Assembly (NCBI GenBank): GCA_913059205.1
Contig: CAJXRM010000023.1
Span: 1-38,323, forward strand
Length of the DNA: 38,323 bases
Origin: an uncultured Flavobacteriales bacterium
GTDB lineage: Bacteria > Bacteroidota > Bacteroidia > Flavobacteriales_D > Crocinitomicaceae
Direction of reading: 5' to 3'
This document shows, piece by piece, positions 24,048 to 33,262 of the stretch. The position numbers were made by a program, and so were the translations under genes. Every line of letters starts with the position of its first letter. The stretch's first letter is position 1. Under the pieces are notes generated by a model. The model ran no database searches, was not told the DNA's origin, and saw only the letters and a list, made by a program, of their open reading frames with translations.

Positions 24048-24160
24048 ACTATAAATGTAAATAAATTAAAAGGGTTTCGAACTGAAATCGGATAATTGGA
24101 CTATTTTCATTGCGAAATTCGAAAATGTCATTTGGAATGGTTTTTGAATTTGATTGTACA

Positions 24161-25066
24161 ATGAAAAAAAGCAGCTTACTCATCATTATATTTCCTTTCT
24201 TTCTTTATAGTCAAAACTATATCAAGGAGCATATTGGAGTAAATGCAGGTATTGTACTGAATTTCGGAAGTCACATCAATGCAATTGGTTTAAATCTAAA
24301 TACCTATTACACCGATTATTTTTTTCAATTAAACGCCGGTAGCACAATTTATTTCTATGGAACAGCTTATGGAGGCAGAAGAAAATTCTGGGAAAATCGA
24401 AATTCAATTGGATTAGTATTATTGGCGGGAAAACGTAACACTGTTCGTGACTTTCAATTTGACGGTTTAAATCATCAGACCAATTATGATTACGGTATCG
24501 CGTATAATTATTTATGGTATTTTGACAACGTGGGTACATCTCAACGATCTGGTGGATTTGCAATCCATTTGAAAAACATAAGTCTTTACCATGAAAACGA
24601 CGTGTTTGCAGGTGGTGCAATGGATCGATTTAGAACAGGTCATTTCCTAATCTCGTACAAGCGTGAAAACTTTAAGCTAGCGACTGGACTCGCAATTTGG
24701 ACCGGTGAAACGAAAGATGGAATTAAAGTAAATCACAAAGAAGGCAAAATGCGTAAGGGCTACAAATCACTTGAAGAAAGTCATTATGGTAAAACCAGTC
24801 ACGGAAACTCCTACATATCTGTTGTAAGTAACTTGCCCTTTCAACAAAATTTTCATTTTAGAATTGGTATGGATAGTGAACATATGCGACATGCAATTCA
24901 AAATAGACTAATTCATGATATGCTTTTACTTCCAGCGAAAATGAACAAAACAAGTTACCATTATCCGCGCTTAGATATTAATGGATGTCCAACCTTCGAA
25001 AAAGAAACTGTTCGACCATCAAAACTGTATACGCAGTTTGGTATAAATGAAAATTGGTCGAATTAA
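24161..25066 (+). CDS. Type-23 (Ntox23-like) family secreted protein
   Basis: A 301-aa protein resembling the Bacteroidota set annotated as polymorphic toxin type 23 domain proteins (Ntox23). Recognisable blocks are VNAGIVLNFGSHINAIGL, TDYFFQLNAGSTIYFYG, AYNYLWYFDNVGTSQRSGG, ENDVFAGGAMDRFRTGHFLISYK, and the C-terminal RIGMDSEHMRHAIQNRLIHDML. The frame opens at ATG 24110, but the ATG at 24161 gives a clean signal peptide (MKKSSLLIIIFPFFLYSQ) and is preferred. The whole mature protein is this domain with alternating beta-strand pattern; there is no delivery region, RHS repeat or adjacent immunity gene. A structural or outer-membrane role seems as plausible as toxicity. Confidence 0.75.
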   Translation: MKKSSLLIIIFPFFLYSQNYIKEHIGVNAGIVLNFGSHINAIGLNLNTYYTDYFFQLNAGSTIYFYGTAYGGRRKFWENRNSIGLVLLAGKRNTVRDFQFDGLNHQTNYDYGIAYNYLWYFDNVGTSQRSGGFAIHLKNISLYHENDVFAGGAMDRFRTGHFLISYKRENFKLATGLAIWTGETKDGIKVNHKEGKMRKGYKSLEESHYGKTSHGNSYISVVSNLPFQQNFHFRIGMDSEHMRHAIQNRLIHDMLLLPAKMNKTSYHYPRLDINGCPTFEKETVRPSKLYTQFGINENWSN

Positions 25067-25140
25067 GTGTATCAAACTCCTCTTTTTTAGGACCAAAATC
25101 ATCAATTCTCGTTTTTTACAAATATTTATCAACTTCATAG

Positions 25141-26808
<1,668 letters not shown>

Positions 26809-26829
26809 GAAGAAATTAAATAAGATAGA

Positions 26830-28833
26830 ATGGATAAGAATACCGTCATTGGATTAGTAATTATTGGAGTAATACTCTCTGTTTTTACAATTTTCAATCA
26901 ACCTACTGAAGAAGAGTTAAAGGAAAAGCAGGCAAAAACAGAACTTGCTGAAAAAAGAAAAAAGGAAAATGAAAAAGGTGCTGATTCCGAAACTGAAAAA
27001 ACAGATGAATCTACTTCTGATCAAGTAGAAACTGCAAACACCATTGTAGCAAAATTAGGAGAAGATGGGAAGCAATTGGAATCTGAAGGTTTTCTTGTGT
27101 TTACGGATACAATAACTAAAAAAGATACGCTTATAGCTCCTAAACCAATAAAAGAGGAAGTCAACGAAACAGTTGTTGAGGGAGAAATTATCCGATTAGA
27201 AAATGAGAAACTAATCATTGACTTTGACACAAAAGGTGGACAAATTGCATCGGTTCAATTAAAGGAATTTCAATCGTATAAAGATTATGCGAAAAATTAC
27301 AACGCTGGAAAATCAACTGAAGTAGTAAATCCACTTGTGCTGTTCAAAAAAGGAGATGCTACAAATCACCTTGTCATTCCAATGGATGGAAAAGAGTTGA
27401 AAACTTCCAATGAACTATTTACGGTTAAGTCAAAATCAAACGACCGCATTGTATTTCAATTAAAAAAAGAAGGAAATCAAGTAGTTGAATTCATTTATCA
27501 ACTAAACAAAGATGCGTACGATATTGATTACAGCATCAACATTCGTGGTTTTGCTGGAAAAGTAACTCCACAAAACGTTGTTTTGAATTGGGATGCTTCT
27601 ATGCGTAAAACAGAGCGTTTATTCAGTGAGCAAAGAAGAGTTTCTACAATTTGTTTCAAATACCAAAACGAAGGTTTCTCATGGCTAAGTGAAATGGGTG
27701 ACGATGAAGAAGAAGCTGAAGATAAAGTAGAATGGGTAAACTTCAAACAAGGTTATTTCTCCTCATTCTTACGTCCAGAAAACGGCTTTTCTAAAACAGG
27801 ATCTTCATTTGAGATTAAAAATTATAAAGAGGGTGACGACAAAAACTGGTCACACATTAAAGATTTCTCAACTACAATGAACCTGAACCTAAAAAGCGTT
27901 GAAAATGCTTCAATTCACATGAATTGGTTCTTTGGACCAAATGACGATGCGGTCTTGAGTTCTTACGATAGCGGTTACGATGATGTTCTAAATTATGGCT
28001 GGGGATTATTCCGTTGGATAAATCTTTATGCTGTACAACCTATTTTCCAGTTCTTGAGCTCAACAGGTATGGGATTAGGGATCGCAATTCTATTATTGAC
28101 TTTCATAATTAAATTCGCTTTGATGCCGATTCAATGGAAAATGTATACCTCTTCTGCAAAGATGAGAATATTGAAACCAGAAATCGACGAAATTAACGCG
28201 AAGTTTCCAGATAAAGCGGACGCAATGAAGAAGCAAATGGAAACGATGGCACTGTACCGAGAATCAGGTGCAAGTCCACTTGCAGGTTGTGTACCAATGT
28301 TAATTCAAATGCCGATTTTGTTAGCAGTATTCCGTTTTTTCCCATCCACGTTCTCCTTAAGACAAGAGTCGTTTTTATGGGCAGAAGATCTTTCATCTTT
28401 CGATTCTATTTATGACTTCGGATTTAATATTTGGATGTACGGAGACCACATCAGTTTATTCACTTTGTTGATGGCAGGAACAACTTTAGTTTATACGCAT
28501 ATCAACAGTGGAAATATGCAGACTCCGCAACAACCTGGAATGCCTAACATGAAAGTAATCATGTACTTCTTCCCTATTATGATGATCTTCTTCTTTAATA
28601 ATTATTCTTCTGGATTAAGTTATTATTACTTCATTTCTACTTTAATTTCAATATTGATAATGATAATGATTAAAAAATTCTTTGTAGACGAGGAAAAGCT
28701 GAAGTTAAAAATGGCCAACCGTAAAGAAGCCGCAGCAGCATCGCCTAAGAAAAAAGGAAAATCAAAGTTTCAAGAGCGATTAGAGCAAATGCAAAAAGCG
28801 CAACAAGAACAATTGAAGAATAGAAAAAAATAA
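26830..28833 (+). CDS. yidC: Membrane protein insertase YidC
   Basis: YidC/Oxa1-family insertase that integrates proteins into the inner membrane alone or with Sec. At 667 aa it is the long Gram-negative type: N-terminal membrane anchor (NTVIGLVIIGVILSVFTIF), a Lys/Glu-rich linker, a periplasmic beta-supersandwich domain (about 110-390, with IRLENEKLIIDFDTKGGQIASVQL), then the conserved C-terminal five-helix region: GWGLFRWINLYAVQPIFQFL, GIAILLLTFIIKFALMPIQWKMYTS, SGASPLAGCVPMLIQMPILLAVFRFFP and FFFNNYSSGLSYYYFISTL. It ends in a basic tail (KKKGKSKFQERLEQ...KNRKK) that could contact ribosomes. Followed by a strong terminator; co-transcribed with pyrG. Confidence 0.97.
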   Translation: MDKNTVIGLVIIGVILSVFTIFNQPTEEELKEKQAKTELAEKRKKENEKGADSETEKTDESTSDQVETANTIVAKLGEDGKQLESEGFLVFTDTITKKDTLIAPKPIKEEVNETVVEGEIIRLENEKLIIDFDTKGGQIASVQLKEFQSYKDYAKNYNAGKSTEVVNPLVLFKKGDATNHLVIPMDGKELKTSNELFTVKSKSNDRIVFQLKKEGNQVVEFIYQLNKDAYDIDYSINIRGFAGKVTPQNVVLNWDASMRKTERLFSEQRRVSTICFKYQNEGFSWLSEMGDDEEEAEDKVEWVNFKQGYFSSFLRPENGFSKTGSSFEIKNYKEGDDKNWSHIKDFSTTMNLNLKSVENASIHMNWFFGPNDDAVLSSYDSGYDDVLNYGWGLFRWINLYAVQPIFQFLSSTGMGLGIAILLLTFIIKFALMPIQWKMYTSSAKMRILKPEIDEINAKFPDKADAMKKQMETMALYRESGASPLAGCVPMLIQMPILLAVFRFFPSTFSLRQESFLWAEDLSSFDSIYDFGFNIWMYGDHISLFTLLMAGTTLVYTHINSGNMQTPQQPGMPNMKVIMYFFPIMMIFFFNNYSSGLSYYYFISTLISILIMIMIKKFFVDEEKLKLKMANRKEAAAASPKKKGKSKFQERLEQMQKAQQEQLKNRKK

Positions 28834-28850
28834 AGTTCATTCAAACTTGG

Positions 28851-28887
28851 AAAATAGCTTCTCAATAGTGAGAAGCTATTTTTTTTT
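28851..28887 (+). terminator. Intrinsic terminator of pyrG-yidC
   Basis: A 14-bp perfect stem (28851-28864 with 28869-28882; core AATAGCTTCTCA/TGAGAAGCTATT), tetraloop ATAG, runs into nine consecutive T (28879-28887). It begins 17 nt after the yidC stop. Confidence 0.93.
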
Positions 28888-28915
28888 ACGCCAATTTAGG
28901 TGAGTGTTATTTACG

Positions 28916-28923
28916 TACATTTG
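28916..28923 (+). promoter_or_regulatory. Candidate -7 box (TACATTTG) for the KAS III gene
   Basis: TACATTTG matches TAnnTTTG. Initiation near 28930 gives a leader of about 27 nt before ATG 28957. The -33 region has TTTA rather than TTG. It lies between the yidC terminator and the gene, and inside the N-terminal extension of the open frame. Confidence 0.45.
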
Positions 28924-28956
28924 CTACTCTCCATACAACTAGAAAAATTAAGCAAA

Positions 28957-30027
28957 ATGATAAATACCGTAATAACAGGAACTGGATCGTATATTCCCGA
29001 AATAGAAGTAGAAAACACGAGTTTTATAGAAAATCCTTTTTGTTTTAATGACGGAAGGAGAATTCAAAACAATAACGTTGATGTTATTGAAAAGTTCAAG
29101 GAGATTACTGGTATTTCAGCTCGAAGATATGTAAATGACTCTCAGTCGTGTTCCGAAATAGCCTGGATAGCATCTAAACGTGCAATTGAAAATTCAGGTG
29201 TAGATCCAGAGTCAATTGATATGATTATCGTTGCACATAACTTTGGAGATATTGTGAAAGGTTCTGTTCAAACCGATATTGTTCCAAGTATTGCTTCCCG
29301 CGTAAAACATAAACTTGGTATTAAAAATCAATTTTGTGTACCCTATGATTTAATTTTTGGATGTCCTGGTTGGGTTCAAGGAGTTATTCAAGCACACCTG
29401 TTTATTAAAGCAGGAGAAATCAAACGATGCTTAGTTGTTGGTGCAGAAGTTTTATCACGTGTAGTCGATCCTTTTGATAGAGACACTATGATATTTGCCG
29501 ATGGAGCAGGCGCCTGTATTGTTGAAGCAATAGAAGAAGAAAACACTCGAGGAGTTTTGTCACACGCTACAGTGTCGCACACCGTGACTGAAAATGCTTA
29601 TCTATCAATTGGAGAAAGCTTTAATAAATTTAGAGGTGACAACACAAAGTACATCAAAATGAATGGTCATAGAATCTATCAATATTCTCTAACAGAGGTT
29701 CCAAAAGCAATGAAATATTGTCTTGATAAAATTGATTTAGGATTACAAGAAATTAAAAAGATTCTTATCCACCAGGCAAATGAGAAGATGGACCAAGCCA
29801 TTATCAATCGATTATTTAAAGAATTTGGAATCAAAGATGTTCCTGAAAACATTATGCCAATGATTATCGAAAGATTGGGTAACAGTTCTGTGGCTACGGT
29901 TCCAACATTATACGATTTAATCAAACAAGGTGAGCTTGCTAAGCACCAATTAAATCCAGGGGATAAAATTCTACTTGCATCGGTTGGCGCAGGAATGAAT
30001 ATTAATTGCATTGTGTATCAAGAATAA
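28957..30027 (+). CDS. 3-oxoacyl-ACP synthase III-like (FabH family)
   Basis: A 356-aa thiolase-fold condensing enzyme that joins an acyl-CoA or acyl-ACP starter to malonyl-ACP. The KAS III triad is intact: Cys136 (LIFGCPGWVQG), His272 (ILIHQANEKMD) and Asn309 (RLGNSSVATVP). Also seen are ITGISARRYV, DMIFADGAGACIVEA-type dimer loop and the C-terminal ILLASVGAGMN. It differs from housekeeping FabH in having PYDLIFGCPGW instead of the usual DINAACSGF-type context and a longer loop near 95-125, so it may act on a particular starter unit. The open frame extends to an ATG at 28900, but that precedes the predicted transcription start; ATG 28957 (MINTVITGTGSYIPE) is the proper N-terminus. Confidence 0.9.
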   Translation: MINTVITGTGSYIPEIEVENTSFIENPFCFNDGRRIQNNNVDVIEKFKEITGISARRYVNDSQSCSEIAWIASKRAIENSGVDPESIDMIIVAHNFGDIVKGSVQTDIVPSIASRVKHKLGIKNQFCVPYDLIFGCPGWVQGVIQAHLFIKAGEIKRCLVVGAEVLSRVVDPFDRDTMIFADGAGACIVEAIEEENTRGVLSHATVSHTVTENAYLSIGESFNKFRGDNTKYIKMNGHRIYQYSLTEVPKAMKYCLDKIDLGLQEIKKILIHQANEKMDQAIINRLFKEFGIKDVPENIMPMIIERLGNSSVATVPTLYDLIKQGELAKHQLNPGDKILLASVGAGMNINCIVYQE

Positions 30028-30035
30028 TTGCATAA

Positions 30036-30066
30036 AAAAAGCGAGAAGATAAACTTCTCGCTTTTT
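30036..30066. terminator. Bidirectional intrinsic terminator
   Basis: A perfect 13-bp stem (30036-30048 AAAAAGCGAGAAG, 30054-30066 CTTCTCGCTTTTT) with a 5-nt loop has T-runs on both strands. It serves the KAS III gene (plus) and the GT2 gene (minus), which converge on it. Confidence 0.92.
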
Positions 30067-30080
30067 AATATTTAAATCAA

Positions 30081-30809
30081 TTATTTTCGACTAAACCAGT
30101 TGTATTTTATAATACAATAGATTGCTCTAAATCCGTCTTTCCATCCGATTTTCTTCCCTTCTTCATATGTTCTACCATAATAAGAAATTCCCACCTCGTA
30201 AATTCTAATTTTAGGAACACGAGATAATTTTGCTGTTATTTCAGGTTCAAAACCGAATCTATTCTCTTTTAAATTTAACGATTGAGCTGTTTTTGTTTCA
30301 ATCAACTTATAACATGTTTCCATATCCGTCAAATTCAAATTTGTGAACATGTTTGATAAACGCGTTAAAAAACGATTTCCAATTGAATGCCAGAAAAACA
30401 AAATACGATGCGGGTTCCCACCTATGAATCGTGAACCATAAACTACATCCGCTTGTCCAACCAAAACAGGTTTCAATATGCGGTTGTATTCTTCCGGGTC
30501 ATATTCTAAATCAGCATCTTGAATTATCAAGTACTCTCCAGTCGCCAATTCAATCCCTTTATGAAGCGCTGCCCCCTTCCCCATATTTACAGGTTGGTTA
30601 AACAATCTGATATTCATTTCTGAATTCTCTGAAATGTATTTTTCAATTGTAACGTCTGTACCATCAGATGAAGCATCGTTCACAATGATTAATTCCTTCT
30701 CGATATTATTCGCCAACTGAACGGCTTTAATCTTATTTAAAATTAAATGTATTGTCTTCGCTTCATTGTATGCTGGAATGACAATAGAAAGTTTTTTAAT
30801 TTCACTCAT
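30081..30809 (-). CDS. Family 2 glycosyltransferase (DPM1/polyprenyl-phosphate type)
   Basis: A 242-aa GT-A fold glycosyltransferase. [14 protein letters not shown] and [12 protein letters not shown] give the nucleotide-sugar site, and [15 protein letters not shown] (D98-x-D100) the metal-binding motif; [30 protein letters not shown] and [11 protein letters not shown] are typical of dolichol-phosphate mannosyltransferase-like enzymes that load a sugar onto polyprenyl phosphate. It lacks the C-terminal membrane helices of GtrB types. Its neighbour 15 nt upstream is a GT-C-like membrane protein, which fits a two-step system: sugar to lipid carrier, then transfer outside. Donor sugar unknown. 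ATG start at 30809. Confidence 0.9.
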   Translation of the reverse strand: MSEIKKLSIVIPAYNEAKTIHLILNKIKAVQLANNIEKELIIVNDASSDGTDVTIEKYISENSEMNIRLFNQPVNMGKGAALHKGIELATGEYLIIQDADLEYDPEEYNRILKPVLVGQADVVYGSRFIGGNPHRILFFWHSIGNRFLTRLSNMFTNLNLTDMETCYKLIETKTAQSLNLKENRFGFEPEITAKLSRVPKIRIYEVGISYYGRTYEEGKKIGWKDGFRAIYCIIKYNWFSRK

Positions 30810-30824
30810 AGGGCGGTAAAGATA

Positions 30825-32621
30825 TTATTTCTTCGTGAATATTTCTAATCTTAAATCTTCAATTTTAACATTACTTTTTGCTCGATTCCAAATCTCAAAT
30901 AAAAATTTATCATCAACACTTCTTACCTCAGGCGTTAAGTACCAAAATTCAAAATAGTTCGTAACAGAATCCTTAGAATAATTAGGCATTTCCGTTGGAC
31001 TCCAAGTGACATAACTGTATTTTTCGTCTTGTTCAATTAAGTGAGTAAAACAGGTTACCATCAAAAAATCTTCGTCACTACCACGATGATTCACGGTACT
31101 TTTACCACTCAATTTAATCCAACCGTGATCTTCATTCGTCAATTTATAGTATTCAAATCGTTCAAAATCTACAAATTCTTGATCCTCAGAAAATACGACT
31201 TCCTTTTTAGTAAAAATCGACTTCACTTTTTTGTACTGAGAAATATCTTCAGGCGTAGTTTTTTGAACGGAAGGACGGTTAATCATCAATAAACTTTCTG
31301 CTCCATTTGGCACAGACGTTTTTCCAAAAACCTTCCAGTAATATTCCTTACTCATTCGCGAGCCATTGATTATGCGCTCATCAAATTGCCACGTTTGAAA
31401 TAAATTCAATAGAATCATTAGAGCAACTGAGGTATACAGCACAATTCTCAACCATAAATAATTTGCTCCAAACGTCAAAATCGCTCCTAGCGCGAGAGCC
31501 ATCTCAGGATATGATTGTACAACACTTCTTTGACTATAACTTCCAGCATACCACCAACACGACCATGATGAAAGCACCCAAATATTTAAACCAACAAATA
31601 AAAGAATTGAAATTCCAAACACATACTTTTTAAACAAAGTGCAAACCAATCCAATTGTCGCTAATAGCATAATAGGTGTATATAAAAACCATCCTTTTCT
31701 GTAGCTAAACAAAAACTCTTTTAAATAAGGATGAACAAAATCAAATCCTTCACCTGCATTGTCATAGCTATAAAACAACCATTCTCCTGTTATCTTCTTC
31801 CAATAAAAAAGTTGAATAAATCCAATCGCAATAATAACAGCAGAGAACACAATTAAACTCAACGAATTTTTAGTAATTAAGTCGTAGTATTTTAGAAAAA
31901 AGCCTTTGATCGATTTTACACCCCAAAACAAGGGAATTACCAAGAATAAAATTTCGGTTGGTCGGGTAATAATCATCAAACCGACCACGGCACCAAACAT
32001 TAAACTATTTTTTATCGTTGGAGCTATATGCCATTTTATCGTTAAATATAACGCAAGCGCGTGCAGTGTAAACAACGGAACGTGGGAATTTCCTGCACCG
32101 GTTGTCGCCATGTACAAGTAATTTGTTCCGATTACCACGCCAAATAGCACAATAAGTGTTATCCTCGGTGAAAAAAAATGAAGTAAAACTTTTCTAATAA
32201 AAATAAGTCCAATAATTACGTAGACCAGATTTCCAACTGAAACCATACAATCATAGGGAGCTGAGAATCCATCGGCTGGATACCCCAATAAAAAGGCTAA
32301 TAAATGACCAATAAAAAAGAAAGGCGCTATTAGAATGGCCATTCCAACAGGATATTTAATTACATGGTTTCCATTTGGCACATAAGTCAATTGATATAAC
32401 GTATCCGTACTTTCGTATAAATTGGCCATACTTTGAACATGACTCAAATCTGAAAAACTTAAATCATTATAGATAAACGTATAAGGTAGGTATAAATAAT
32501 ATCCAAAGGAATCCCAAGAAATAGCACGTTCGGAAAATCCGAAATAACATTGAGCAACAACAAATAGTAAAATCCCAAAGGCCGTTAATCTTGTTGTTAA
32601 ATCAAATTGTCTGAACGTCAT
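30825..32621 (-). CDS. Polytopic GT-C-like glycosyltransferase with soluble tail
   Basis: A 598-aa membrane protein with about ten to twelve hydrophobic segments across residues 10-420 and a soluble C-terminal domain of about 170 residues. Asp37 in ERAISWDSFGYYLYLPY, just after the first membrane segment, matches the position of the catalytic acid in GT-C enzymes (PMT/ArnT), and the following YVPNGNHVIKYPVGMAILIAPFF and GAGNSHVPLFTLHALALYL loops resemble that group. Such enzymes use polyprenyl-phosphate sugars as donors. The C-terminal part (EDQEFVDFERFEYYKLT...EIWNRAKSNVKIEDLRLEIF) is beta-rich and could be a carbohydrate or protein-binding module. Family assignment is by pattern only. Co-directional with the GT2 gene. 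A -7-like TATCTTTG is at 32646-32653. Confidence 0.72.
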   Translation of the reverse strand: MTFRQFDLTTRLTAFGILLFVVAQCYFGFSERAISWDSFGYYLYLPYTFIYNDLSFSDLSHVQSMANLYESTDTLYQLTYVPNGNHVIKYPVGMAILIAPFFFIGHLLAFLLGYPADGFSAPYDCMVSVGNLVYVIIGLIFIRKVLLHFFSPRITLIVLFGVVIGTNYLYMATTGAGNSHVPLFTLHALALYLTIKWHIAPTIKNSLMFGAVVGLMIITRPTEILFLVIPLFWGVKSIKGFFLKYYDLITKNSLSLIVFSAVIIAIGFIQLFYWKKITGEWLFYSYDNAGEGFDFVHPYLKEFLFSYRKGWFLYTPIMLLATIGLVCTLFKKYVFGISILLFVGLNIWVLSSWSCWWYAGSYSQRSVVQSYPEMALALGAILTFGANYLWLRIVLYTSVALMILLNLFQTWQFDERIINGSRMSKEYYWKVFGKTSVPNGAESLLMINRPSVQKTTPEDISQYKKVKSIFTKKEVVFSEDQEFVDFERFEYYKLTNEDHGWIKLSGKSTVNHRGSDEDFLMVTCFTHLIEQDEKYSYVTWSPTEMPNYSKDSVTNYFEFWYLTPEVRSVDDKFLFEIWNRAKSNVKIEDLRLEIFTKK

Positions 32622-32645
32622 AGGGTTACCTTAAATGAATAGAAA

Positions 32646-32653
32646 CAAAGATA
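32646..32653 (-). promoter_or_regulatory. Candidate -7 box (TATCTTTG) for the GT-C/GT2 operon
   Basis: The minus strand reads TATCTTTG, the same box seen before the cold-shock gene. Initiation near 32639 gives a leader of about 18 nt before the ATG at 32621. No TTG at -33 is evident. Confidence 0.4.
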
Positions 32654-32758
32654 AAAATACTATTCATAAACCTATCATAACTCATGACAACCACTCACCT
32701 ATTTTTTCATCTTAAATCCTATTATTATTGTTATTTTAGCGTGCTAAATAAACTATAA

Positions 32759-33259
32759 ATGAAAACAGTAATCGGGATTCTGTTTATTACTTTACATTCT
32801 TTTGCCTCTAGCGCTCATGAATATTTTTTCTCATTTGCTGAGATGGAATACAACGATGTGACACGAAAATTTGAAATAACTATTACAGCAACGACGCATG
32901 ATTTAGAGAAACTCTATGAAAAAAGAACTAATCAGAGAATTGATCTAAGTTTAAAAAGTAAAGACTCAATTATTGATCAATTAATTTCAGATTATTTTTC
33001 CAATCATTTTCAATTGAGAACAGAAAAGGCGAATTGCATCCTTCATTTAATTGGTTATGAATCAAGTCTAAACGGAATTACGAATTTTTATTTTGAGTCA
33101 GAACCAATAGAAATCACACCCACTATAACCCTTAAAAATAACGTGTTGATGGATGAATATAGCCGGCAACAGAATAAAATAACTCTCTACTACCGATCCA
33201 AAAGTTATACTACAGACTTTTTACAAAATGATCACATTAAAACGATTACATTAAACTAG
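32759..33259 (+). CDS. DUF6702 family protein
   Basis: A 166-aa exported protein: signal peptide MKTVIGILFITLHSFASSAHEY, then a single domain with FFSFAEMEYNDVTRKFEITITATTHDLEKLYEK, a Gln/Lys-rich middle and the terminal beta strands LYYRSKSYTTDFL. This matches DUF6702, small periplasmic proteins regularly encoded directly upstream of M1 metallopeptidases in Flavobacteriia, as here (3-nt gap). The conserved HEYFFS-type N-terminus after cleavage may matter for function, which is unknown; a chaperone or accessory role to the peptidase is a positional inference. ATG start at 32759. Confidence 0.82.
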   Translation: MKTVIGILFITLHSFASSAHEYFFSFAEMEYNDVTRKFEITITATTHDLEKLYEKRTNQRIDLSLKSKDSIIDQLISDYFSNHFQLRTEKANCILHLIGYESSLNGITNFYFESEPIEITPTITLKNNVLMDEYSRQQNKITLYYRSKSYTTDFLQNDHIKTITLN

Positions 33260-33262
33260 ATT

